A stretch of DNA of 20,417 nucleotides from JAUVXY01 sp964392345. GTDB taxonomy: Bacteria; Actinomycetota; Humimicrobiia; Humimicrobiales; Humimicrobiaceae. The position numbers and the translations under genes are program-made. The notes beneath the pieces are model-generated. The model had not been told where the DNA came from. It saw nothing but the letters and a program-made list of their open reading frames with translations, and searched no databases. The stretch is from positions 1 through 20,417 of the forward strand of contig CAYMPQ010000026.1 in NCBI GenBank assembly GCA_964392345.1, read 5' to 3'. The number at the start of each line of letters is the position of its first letter. The stretch's first letter is position 1. Positions 14,772 through 20,417 of the stretch are shown in pieces.

Positions 14772-14799
14772 TTGTTAATTACCTATAATATGCTATAAT
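14772..14799 (+). promoter_or_regulatory. Extended -10 promoter for the mini zinc-ribbon gene
   Basis: TTGTTA (14772-14777), 16 nt and a perfect TATAAT (14794-14799) preceded by TGC make an extended -10 promoter. Transcription would start near 14806, 30 nt before the ATG at 14836. It is divergent from the promoter at 14694-14722. Confidence 0.6.
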
Positions 14800-14835
14800 A
14801 ACCTATATTAACTAAATCATATAAATGGAGAATAA

Positions 14836-15030
14836 ATGTATAAATGCCTGAATTGCGGCAATACTGAAAAATTTATTGGTCATGCAGAAGAGAAAGGCAA
14901 GGCTTATATTTACCAGGATTGCACAGAGTGCTCATGGGCTTACATAATTTCAGATAACAATTGGACAAGCAGCATAGATGTAAGTAAATGTTTTTACTGT
15001 AACTCAGAAAAAATAGTAAAGGTTAAATAA
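14836..15030 (+). CDS. Mini zinc-ribbon protein with three CxxC pairs
   Basis: This 64-aa protein has three CxxC pairs: C4/C7 (KCLNCGN), C29/C32 (DCTECSW) and C52/C55 (KCFYCNS). That is enough ligands for one or two zinc sites. I do not recognise a specific family. Small zinc ribbons often bind nucleic acid or act as protein adaptors. TGGAG lies 5 nt before the ATG, and the extended -10 promoter upstream supports a real gene. It runs tail-to-tail into the nucleotidyltransferase gene, overlapping it by 8 nt. Confidence 0.7.
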   Translation: MYKCLNCGNTEKFIGHAEEKGKAYIYQDCTECSWAYIISDNNWTSSIDVSKCFYCNSEKIVKVK

Positions 15031-15748
15031 GACCTTCTTTTTTTGCAACAAGCGTGCTTGCTTTGTACAATGATTCAAATGTACCGGCATCTGTCCACCA
15101 GCCGCTCAGGGTAGCAAATGTCATATTCCCGCGTTTTATATATTCATTGTTTACATCTGTTATTTCTAATTCGCCTCTTCCTGAAGGCTTGAGGTTTTTT
15201 ATGATATTAAATACGTCGCCATCATACATGTAAAGACCGCATACTGCGTAATTACTTTTAGGTTTTTTAGGTTTTTCTTCAATGTTTATAACTTTGCCGC
15301 CAGAGATTTCTGCAACACCAAATCTTTCCGGGTCTCTTACTTCCTTTAAGAATATTTTTGCTCCATTTTTTTGCTTCTCAAACTCAGCTGCATATTTTGA
15401 AACATCCTCCTCAATAACATTATCGCCAAGCATTACAAATACCTTGTTGCCTTCTGCAAAATTTTCTGCCAGCCTTAATGCATCCGCTATTCCTCCCTCT
15501 CCTTCCTGATAGCTATAACTAATATCTTTAAGCCCAAATTCCCTGCCATTGCCAAGAAGTCTTAAAAAATCGCCTGCATAATTTCCGCCGGTAACAATCA
15601 TAATATCTTTCAAACCTGCATTAACCATAGTTGCAAGAGGATAATAAATCATAGGCTTGTCAAATACCGGCAACAAATGCTTGTTTGTGACTTTCGTACA
15701 CGGCATGAGCCTTGTTCCAAGGCCTCCTGCCAATATTATACCTTTCAT
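15023..15748 (-). CDS. rfbA: Sugar nucleotidyltransferase (glucose-1-phosphate thymidylyltransferase-like)
   Basis: This cytosolic 241-aa enzyme probably joins dTTP (or another NTP) and glucose-1-phosphate to make an activated sugar for cell-envelope glycans. Motifs: ILAGGLGTRLMPCT with the G-x-G-T-R loop (8-13), NKHLLPVFDKPMI with Lys23, VMLGDN with metal-binding Asp109, EEKPKKPKSNYAVCGLYMYD and SGWWTDAGTFESL. It is shorter than classical RmlA (about 290 aa) and belongs to the short RmlA-like group, so the nucleotide and sugar are not certain. ATG at 15748 is chosen because GGGGGTG lies upstream at good distance and the enzyme then starts exactly at the family's MKGIILAGG. A longer reading from 15790 would overlap uppP. 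It follows uppP by 28 nt. Confidence 0.87.
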   Translation of the reverse strand: MKGIILAGGLGTRLMPCTKVTNKHLLPVFDKPMIYYPLATMVNAGLKDIMIVTGGNYAGDFLRLLGNGREFGLKDISYSYQEGEGGIADALRLAENFAEGNKVFVMLGDNVIEEDVSKYAAEFEKQKNGAKIFLKEVRDPERFGVAEISGGKVINIEEKPKKPKSNYAVCGLYMYDGDVFNIIKNLKPSGRGELEITDVNNEYIKRGNMTFATLSGWWTDAGTFESLYKASTLVAKKEGLI

Positions 15749-15776
15749 AGTTAGCAACACCCCCATTTTTACAGTC

Positions 15777-16616
15777 TTAAATTTTTTCAAAAAAATAAAA
15801 TATAAAAATTACTGCTGCAGCTGCGGTACAGTACAGTGAAAAAACATTCAAACTCCTTCTCTCTACCAGCCGCATTAAAAACTTTATGGCAAATAGCCCT
15901 GACATGTATGAAAATACGAACCCAACCGCTAGATTCCTTATGGCAAGAAAATCACTGCTGAAAAATACATTGCGCGATTCAAATAACTCAAATACAAAGG
16001 ATCCGAAAATAATTGGGATTGAAAGTAAAAAGGAAAATTTTACACTTTCACTCCTCTTTATGCCAAAAAATCTTGCAAAAGATATTGTTGCTCCTGAACG
16101 TGAAATTCCAGGGAAAATAGCCAGCGCCTGCCCAATTCCGACAATCATGGAAATAAAAAGATTAAAATTAACTCTTTGCTCTTTGGCTCCAGCTTCAATT
16201 TTCCTGCCTCTTATCTCTCCTGCTGCCAGTACAGCAGCCGTTACAAGTAAAAATATTGCAACAGCCAGAGGCCTGCTGAAAAAACCCTCAACATATTTTT
16301 TGAGGAAAAACCCTGCAAGCGCCCCGGGAATACTTGCAACAATTATAAATATTCCAAGCTTAAAACTACTGTCATTTCTTTTTGATTTAAGAAATACCGC
16401 AAGTACAAGAGCTTTTATAATTTTAAAGATTTCTCTGTGAAAAATTGTAACAATAGCCGCCAGAGTAGCGAAATGGACCGTAACAGTATAGTAAAGCGGA
16501 ATGTAGTCCCACTTTAAAAGATACGGGACAATTACTAAATGTCCGGAACTGCTTACAGGAAAAAATTCTGTCAGCCCCTGAATTATACCTAAAATGATTG
16601 ACTGTAGTATACTCAA
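15777..16616 (-). CDS. uppP: Undecaprenyl-diphosphatase
   Basis: This 279-aa integral membrane phosphatase recycles undecaprenyl pyrophosphate, the lipid carrier for peptidoglycan and other envelope polymers. It also gives bacitracin tolerance (BacA). Both family motifs are present: GLTEFFPVSSSGHL with Glu17 near the N-terminus, and FPGISRSGATIS in the second half. About seven or eight hydrophobic helices are visible. The start is TTG at 16616, giving the typical MSILQSIILGIIQGLTEF beginning, though no clear ribosome site precedes it. Its pairing with a sugar-nucleotide enzyme suggests a small envelope-synthesis unit. Confidence 0.94.
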   Translation of the reverse strand: MSILQSIILGIIQGLTEFFPVSSSGHLVIVPYLLKWDYIPLYYTVTVHFATLAAIVTIFHREIFKIIKALVLAVFLKSKRNDSSFKLGIFIIVASIPGALAGFFLKKYVEGFFSRPLAVAIFLLVTAAVLAAGEIRGRKIEAGAKEQRVNFNLFISMIVGIGQALAIFPGISRSGATISFARFFGIKRSESVKFSFLLSIPIIFGSFVFELFESRNVFFSSDFLAIRNLAVGFVFSYMSGLFAIKFLMRLVERRSLNVFSLYCTAAAAVIFIFYFFEKI

Positions 16617-16700
16617 CTTATATAATGTTTGAAATCTTATTGCTATTATTTAATAAGTTTTAAAATATTATCATAAAAAAATAAAATTAAGAAATAAAAT

Positions 16701-17201
16701 ATGGATTTTGGCAGTTTGCTTAAAAATTTATCCTCCCAAATTGTAGTATTTTTTACTGCAATGACACCAATAGGAGAACTGCGTGCATCTATTCCGCTGG
16801 CTCTGGGGACTTACAAGATGAATATTTTTCAATCCTACATAATATCTGTTGCTGGAAATTTGGTCCCTGCAGCTGTAATACTCTGGACATTGGAACCTAT
16901 ATCAAAATTCCTTATAAAAAGATTTAAAATAGCAAATAAGTTTTTTACATGGCTTTTTAACAGGACAAGGAAAAAACATGCAAAGAAATTTGAAAAATAT
17001 AGCGGGTTTGCTCTTGTTGGCTTTGTAGGAATACCTCTTCCGGTTACAGGAGCCTGGACCGGGGCATTAATTGCCTTTGTTTTTGGAATTCCGCCTAAAA
17101 AAGCGCTGCTTCACATACTTACCGGAGTATTAATTGCAGGAATAATTGTAACAATAATATGTAAAACAATAGGTTATGTGAGATTTATTACCGTAGGCTA
17201 A
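16701..17201 (+). CDS. Small multidrug-export (PF06695) family membrane protein
   Basis: This 166-aa membrane protein matches the 'putative small multi-drug export protein' family. Characteristic segments are MTPIGELRASIPLALGTY near residue 20, SVAGNLVPAAVILWTLEPIS near 50, a basic cytoplasmic loop (NRTRKKHAKKFEKYSG) and LVGFVGIPLPVTGAWTGALIAFVFGIP near 105-131. Four or five helices are visible, and the second half echoes the first (GELRASIPL and GIPLPVTGAW), as in small transporters built from re-entrant repeats. Direct evidence for drug export by this family is thin, so I keep a family-level name. It is divergent from uppP. An AT-rich hairpin downstream (TAAAGAA/TTCTTTA near 17295) is too weak to call a terminator. 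Confidence 0.85.
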   Translation: MDFGSLLKNLSSQIVVFFTAMTPIGELRASIPLALGTYKMNIFQSYIISVAGNLVPAAVILWTLEPISKFLIKRFKIANKFFTWLFNRTRKKHAKKFEKYSGFALVGFVGIPLPVTGAWTGALIAFVFGIPPKKALLHILTGVLIAGIIVTIICKTIGYVRFITVG

Positions 17202-17416
17202 AATATTTCAGTAGATCAAAATATTTGATAGCGTAAAATTTTGTACCTGTACTTAATGCACTACATAAAATAGTACTTAGAATGATACTTAATTAAAGAA
17301 ATTATTCTTTACATACCTTATTTTAGATTCTATTTTCGCTTGTCATTATGTTGGCAAATCCTACGAGGAACATCTGTCAAGTTTATTGTTATAGCATTCG
17401 TACACAAGATCAGCTT

Positions 17417-17677
17417 TTATTTCCGAGTTAAAGGTCTAAAATCAATGTTGTGACCACCATTTGTATAATAACCTTTATGGATAGTCCCGCAAAATTGGCA
17501 CTCGTAGTAGGGCTCAGTAGGTTTTTTAGGATTTCCCCTATTTAAATATTTTTTAAACATAAATGGGTCGTCTGGAGTAAATATTCCCTTCTCCTTTACT
17601 GAAAATTTAAACATTTCACTATTACATTTTTCACACATATAACTTACCCCATCTTTTTTAGTTATTTTTCTAGCCAA
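17417..17677 (-). CDS. Small zinc-ribbon protein of unknown function
   Basis: This 86-aa basic protein has two widely spaced CxxC knuckles, C15/C18 (CEKC) and C60/C63 (CQFC), about 41 residues apart. They could form one zinc site. Between them lies GIFTPDDPFMFKKYLNRGNPKKP. I do not recognise the family. The start is TTG at 17677, supported by a perfect AGGAGG with 5-nt spacing. It lies 81 nt downstream of the HD-GYP gene on the same strand and may be in its transcript. Confidence 0.65.
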   Translation of the reverse strand: MARKITKKDGVSYMCEKCNSEMFKFSVKEKGIFTPDDPFMFKKYLNRGNPKKPTEPYYECQFCGTIHKGYYTNGGHNIDFRPLTRK

Positions 17678-17758
17678 TCTTGCCTCCTAAAGTATAATTC
17701 TCATTTGCCCAGACATTATGTCTAAACTCTCTTAGAACTTTTAAACCCAACTTTTCTC

Positions 17759-18406
17759 TCATAGCACACCTGATACTTTAAACAATTTTTCTTCCTTACC
17801 TGTCATTAGAATCTCAATAAAGACTTTCACAATTTCAGGGTCAAGCTGAGTTCCAGCTACCCTTTTTAATTCCTTGATGACCGCTTCCTTGTCTAAACTT
17901 TTTCTATAAGCACGGTCCGAGATCATTGCATCATAAGTGTCTACGACAGCAATAATCTTTGCTCCCAAAGGAATTTCATCCCCTTTTAGTCCCCGTGGGT
18001 ATCCCTTTCCATCATACCTTTCATGATGAGCATGGATAATAGGTTTAATATCCCAGGGAAAGTTAATGCAATTAAGAATTTTTAAACATATTTCAGGATG
18101 CTTTTTTATCTCCTTCCAATCCTCTTTATCCAGTTTCCCAGGCTTATTGAGAATATTTTCACTGATACCAATCTTTCCAATATCATGAAGCATAGCTGCT
18201 GCTTCAATAATCTCTATTTCCTTAGGAGGAATTTTCAGTCTCCTGGCTATAGCCACTGCATATCTTGCCACAGCATCAGAGTGGCCTTTGATATAATAGT
18301 CTTTTACCTCTAACGCGGATATCAAGGCTCTAATGATATCGGTAGGATAACCTTCACGAATGTCTTGCAATATTCTATTGTGTTTGAGACTTAAATGATC
18401 GCTCAC
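17759..18406 (-). CDS. HD-GYP domain cyclic-di-GMP phosphodiesterase
   Basis: This 215-aa cytosolic protein is essentially a lone HD-GYP domain with a short N-terminal helix (MSDHLSLKHNRILQDIREGY). HD-GYP enzymes hydrolyse cyclic di-GMP at a di- or tri-iron site. The metal ligands are in place: GHS (His42), LHDIGKIGI (His74-Asp75), KKHPE (His103), HAHHERYDGKGYPRGL (His125, His127/128 and the GYP-type loop GKGYP, 133-137) and VVDTYDAM (Asp156). No receiver or sensor domain is present, so control must come from a partner or from expression. The start is GTG 18406, with AGGAG 8 nt upstream. It follows the gas-vesicle operon on the same strand and has its own promoter. Confidence 0.92.
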   Translation of the reverse strand: MSDHLSLKHNRILQDIREGYPTDIIRALISALEVKDYYIKGHSDAVARYAVAIARRLKIPPKEIEIIEAAAMLHDIGKIGISENILNKPGKLDKEDWKEIKKHPEICLKILNCINFPWDIKPIIHAHHERYDGKGYPRGLKGDEIPLGAKIIAVVDTYDAMISDRAYRKSLDKEAVIKELKRVAGTQLDPEIVKVFIEILMTGKEEKLFKVSGVL

Positions 18407-18467
18407 AACCTACTCTCCTTTGTAAATAAACTCTATTTCTATTTTCTATGCCTTGATATGATATAAT

Positions 18468-18496
18468 ATTTTACCGGCTATTTTTGTCAGATCCAA
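18468..18496 (-). promoter_or_regulatory. Promoter for the HD-GYP gene
   Basis: On the minus strand TTGGAT (18496-18491), a 17-nt spacer and TAAAAT (18473-18468) lie about 60 nt before the GTG start. This suggests that the HD-GYP gene is expressed separately from the gas-vesicle operon, with or without read-through. Confidence 0.5.
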
Positions 18497-18603
18497 TTTT
18501 CTCTTTCTCCTCTGGAATAATCACCAATTACTATGTCCTGCATTATCTTCAAACAATCTGTACCTGCTTCAAATTTGTGATTTAGAGACAAGATATCTGC
18601 CAA
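18487..18603 (-). other. Unassigned 38-codon ORF between the gvp operon and the HD-GYP gene
   Basis: An open frame from TTG 18603 to TGA 18487 overlaps the end of the 227-aa gene by 35 nt. It reads M-A-D-I-L-S-L-N-H-K-F-E-A-G-T-D and ends with KIMQDIVIGDYSRGERENWI. Its start and 'QDI--GdY' resemble the N-terminus of the next protein (MSDHLSLKHN ... LQDIREGY), so it may be a remnant of a duplicated HD-GYP gene start or a small coding gene. AAGGAG lies only 1 nt before the TTG. It could be chance. Confidence 0.25.
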
Positions 18604-19252
18604 GCTCCTTAAATCGTTCTCTATTCTTATTATAAAATGGAATTAACTTTTGGTATTCTCTTACTTTCTCTGTATCCTTTATCTCCATAATTCTAAAATC
18701 TTTAGGAAATCTCTCTTTGATATTGTGAAATGCACCAATAAAAATGATTCCTGTCTCGTCCTGATTTAGAGTTTTGTCTATCCTTCTGGCAATGAATTTA
18801 TCTCTTTTGTTTAAAAGTACATTTTTGACTAATTTATATTTTATAAATGCTATTAATTTCTCGGCTAGAGATTTTGCCTGTGTTATCGCAAGCAACCTAT
18901 CTCGTTCTTGCTTAACAAGTTTAAAATCTTCGGTCTTAACTAAAATGGCACCTCTTTGAAGAAGCCCTGAGATTAACTCATAATTTTTACTCCCTGATTT
19001 TGCACCTTCTTCAACTATCTTCTGACCAACTTCGCCATCTGCTATCATTCCGTCCTGGTATATTTTCACATCAGATACATCTATAAAATCAAAATAATGT
19101 GATATAGCATCCCAAAAGCCTGATATAGTTTCTCTATGCCGTTCCCAGAACTCCTCTCCAAAACCTGCAATACCTCTTTTATTTACATCTTTTGCCAAAG
19201 AACCAAGGTCAGCGCTCATATGTATAGTAGGTACATAAATTAACGTTTTCAT
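18569..19252 (-). CDS. Gas-vesicle-linked protein of unknown function (227 aa)
   Basis: I do not recognise a named family. The protein is soluble in appearance, with no signal peptide or transmembrane helix. It starts with a hydrophobic strand ending in YVPTIHMSADLGSLA (His11, Asp15). A helical segment includes ERHRETISGFWDAISHYFD, the middle has IYQDGMIADGEVGQKIVEEGAKSG, and a strand GIIFIGAFHNI (His176) follows. The pairing of an N-terminal 'T-iH' and a late 'iiGa-H' loosely recalls the TraB/Tiki/ChaN hydrolase fold, but this is speculation. Its ATG overlaps the gvpO stop (ATGA), so it is translationally coupled to a gas-vesicle gene. That suggests a role in vesicle assembly, turnover or regulation, or simple co-transfer. 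Confidence 0.8.
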   Translation of the reverse strand: MKTLIYVPTIHMSADLGSLAKDVNKRGIAGFGEEFWERHRETISGFWDAISHYFDFIDVSDVKIYQDGMIADGEVGQKIVEEGAKSGSKNYELISGLLQRGAILVKTEDFKLVKQERDRLLAITQAKSLAEKLIAFIKYKLVKNVLLNKRDKFIARRIDKTLNQDETGIIFIGAFHNIKERFPKDFRIMEIKDTEKVREYQKLIPFYNKNRERFKELGRYLVSKSQI

Positions 19253-19509
19253 ACAGATTCTCTTTGAATATCACCACGTTTGCGCAACTTTTTCCTTTCA
19301 TAACCAAGTAAATTTCCATTAACATCAAGGCAGACTTCATAGATACCAAGCAGCTCTAGATTACTTGCCGGTGAAGATCTTTCTATTATTTCAATTATAA
19401 CCCTGCAGGTTTCTCCTTCTTTATTAACTCCTATAGCAGAAGGAGCAGTAAATCCAGTAAGTTCAACTAATTTTTTCTTAGCATTTTCTACAATATCTTT
19501 TATATCCAT
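19249..19509 (-). CDS. gvpO: Gas vesicle protein GvpO
   Basis: This 86-aa cytosolic protein matches GvpO, an accessory protein needed for gas-vesicle formation or gvp expression in several organisms. Family features: an N-terminal helix with A-K-K-K-L-V-E-L-T-G, a central GETCRVIIEIIERS strand, LLGIYEVCLDVNGNLLGYERKKLRKRGDI at the end (the 'YeV-lD-dG-l-gY-R--RY-RG' block). The usual 'RiPdt' after the central strand is replaced by SSPASN and the usual Trp before 'rv-vEvvE' is absent, so it is a divergent member. The ATG is 19 nt after the gvpJ stop, and its stop overlaps the next ATG. Confidence 0.85.
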   Translation of the reverse strand: MDIKDIVENAKKKLVELTGFTAPSAIGVNKEGETCRVIIEIIERSSPASNLELLGIYEVCLDVNGNLLGYERKKLRKRGDIQRESV

Positions 19510-19528
19510 TTTTTCTCTCTATTCAATT

Positions 19529-19828
19529 TTATTTAATCTTTTCCTCTAAGCGTTCTAGCCTCTTTTTCAGTGTTTCATTTTCTTTTTCTATTTCTTTCTC
19601 TTTTGCTTCTGAAGAAAGATAGGAATCATATTGCCACCAATTTATCCCCATCTCCATTGCCTTATCCACAGAGGCAACTAAGAGCCTTATCTTGATAGTA
19701 AGAAGGTCAATATCAGCAATTTGAATCTTGATATCTCCAGCAATTACTATACCCTTATCTAACACCCTCTCTAAGATATCAGCTAAATTGGTAGCATTGA
19801 TCGCATGTGCCATTTTTGTCTCAGCCAT
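19529..19828 (-). CDS. gvpJ: Gas vesicle protein GvpJ (GvpA-like minor shell protein)
   Basis: This 99-aa protein belongs to the GvpA/GvpJ family. The core NLADILERVLDKGIVIAGDIKIQIADIDLLTIKIRLLVASVDKAMEMGINWW (helix-strand-strand-helix) aligns with the vesicle wall protein fold. The ending 'VDKA-EMGI-WW--D--LSS' and the charged C-terminal coiled coil (about 74-99, rich in Glu and Lys) mark GvpJ rather than the major wall protein GvpA, which lacks such a tail. GvpJ is thought to help nucleate vesicles or shape the cone. AGAGGAGTG precedes the ATG at good distance. The major gvpA gene is not in the window and is expected to the right. Confidence 0.9.
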   Translation of the reverse strand: MAETKMAHAINATNLADILERVLDKGIVIAGDIKIQIADIDLLTIKIRLLVASVDKAMEMGINWWQYDSYLSSEAKEKEIEKENETLKKRLERLEEKIK

Positions 19829-19849
19829 TATTTACACTCCTCTTATTAA

Positions 19850-20113
19850 TTACCCTAACTTTTTAGTTTTTATAATTAAATTCGTTGTTTTCTTACGCAA
19901 ATTTGCAATAAAGCGGCAATTTTTACACTCTAATATATTACCATCATAATCAGAACAGGAGAGAAGTACATCCACTTCTTTTTGTAATTCCTCGGCATAT
20001 AATGCCTTCCCCTGAATCCCTTTAGCCTTATTAATCTTATCAGTAAGAATTTTTATTTCAGATTTTTGTTTCTGAAATGTCAAGCAACTTATCTTTTTTT
20101 TATTTTCTTTCAT
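19850..20113 (-). CDS. Gas-vesicle operon small cysteine protein, unknown function
   Basis: This 87-aa protein lies between gvpK and gvpJ. Its ATG shares one base with the gvpK stop (TAATG), so it is translationally coupled and very probably a real operon member. The N-terminal part is basic and helical (KSEIKILTDKINKAKGIQGKALYAEELQKEVDVLLSC). Four cysteines are present: one near residue 10, one at about 53 and the pair in ILECKNCRF, which with Cys53 could bind zinc or an iron-sulfur centre. The tail (ANLRKKTTNLIIKTKKLG) is strongly basic. I do not recognise the family. Confidence 0.75.
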   Translation of the reverse strand: MKENKKKISCLTFQKQKSEIKILTDKINKAKGIQGKALYAEELQKEVDVLLSCSDYDGNILECKNCRFIANLRKKTTNLIIKTKKLG

Positions 20114-20417
20114 TACATCAAATTTCCTAATGGACCTAAATCTAAACCCAGCTCTTCATCTTCAATGCCGAATATTGCCTGAATTTCTTTTATCTTTTTC
20201 TTAACTGCTTTAAGACTTAATCCTAATTTCTGAACCTCTGCAGGAGAAAGAGTCCCTTTCTTTACTCTTCTGAAAGCTTCTTTTTCCATAAGTTTCCTTA
20301 TCAATTCAACCAGGGTTAGCACTAATTTAGCCAAACCCTGTTCAGTCTCCCTGGGACTATTCGCATTGATGATTTTAGGAATATTTTCTTCTGTCTTTTT
20401 TATTTCTCTCTGTAATC
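20113..20417 (-). CDS. gvpK: Gas vesicle protein GvpK, N-terminus beyond the window
   Basis: GvpK is a small conserved accessory protein of gas-vesicle assembly. The visible 100 C-terminal residues carry the family core: ETEQGLAKLVLTLVELIRKLMEKEAFRRV, GTLSPAEVQKLGLSLKAVKKKI and the ending FGIEDEELGLDLGPLGNLM ('GL-qLVLtLvELlrqlmErqA-rRve-G-Lt--q-e-LG--L'). The frame stays open from the TTG at 20334 to the right edge through residues such as IKKTEENIPKIINANSPRETEQ. That TTG is therefore internal, and the true start lies outside. The stop shares a base with the next ATG. Confidence 0.93.
   Translation of the reverse strand, partial: LQREIKKTEENIPKIINANSPRETEQGLAKLVLTLVELIRKLMEKEAFRRVKKGTLSPAEVQKLGLSLKAVKKKIKEIQAIFGIEDEELGLDLGPLGNLM

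Noticed and set aside
15749..15790. Longer N-terminus for the nucleotidyltransferase
   Set aside because: It would overlap uppP, adds residues not found in the family, and GGGGGTG places the start at 15748.
15886..16440. 184-codon open frame on the plus strand
   Set aside because: It lies entirely antisense inside uppP, which has full family motifs; the translation shows no recognisable domain.
17202..17310. Repeated AAAATATTT and TACTTA motifs and a TAAAGAA/TTCTTTA hairpin after the PF06695 gene
   Set aside because: Short, AT-rich and in an AT-rich gap; not distinguishable from background composition.

Overview
The window is AT-rich bacterial DNA. Genes are dense, Shine-Dalgarno sequences and sigma-A-like promoters are recognisable, and GTG and TTG starts are common. 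The content (type 2 isoleucyl-tRNA synthetase, NADP-type glutamate dehydrogenase, ABC-2 export, DUF211, gas-vesicle genes, several toxin-antitoxin loci) suits a low-GC anaerobic or subsurface bacterium: a Firmicute-like, low-GC actinobacterial or candidate-phylum lineage. I cannot name the species or phylum from the sequence. I saw no rRNA, tRNA, CRISPR array or complete insertion sequence.

Region 1 (1-1708) is a toxin-antitoxin cluster. It holds the first codons of a VapB-like antitoxin running off the left edge, a truncated antitoxin-like ORF, a complete RHH antitoxin/MazF pair, and a complete Phd-type antitoxin/RelE-like pair. Three of these four have visible promoter or operator DNA.

Region 2 (1831-8857) holds gdhA behind a leader with a strong intrinsic terminator, then a large secreted lipoprotein (LVIVD repeats, PKD-like domain, transglutaminase domain). 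Divergent from the lipoprotein is a three-gene operon: a NEW3-domain membrane-anchored protein, an ABC ATPase and an ABC-2 permease. The divergent intergenic region has a near-consensus promoter bracketed by a perfect 11-bp inverted repeat.

Region 3 (8903-17201) is mostly housekeeping. It has an ileS-lspA-rluD-type operon followed by a DUF211 gene, then thioredoxin, a small DUF6812-like protein, a mini zinc-ribbon protein, a sugar-nucleotidyltransferase, undecaprenyl-diphosphatase and a small-multidrug-export family protein. The IleRS is type 2 and carries GVHH where class I enzymes have HIGH. That swapped signature is associated with mupirocin hyper-resistance.

Region 4 (17417-20417) has a zinc-ribbon protein, an HD-GYP cyclic-di-GMP phosphodiesterase and the downstream end of a gas-vesicle operon on the minus strand: gvpK (partial), an 87-aa cysteine protein, gvpJ, gvpO and a 227-aa protein of unknown function. 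The genes are tightly coupled. The two unknown proteins and the adjacent HD-GYP gene are the most likely source of new biology here. The rest of the gvp cluster, including the main gvpA shell gene, should lie beyond the right edge.
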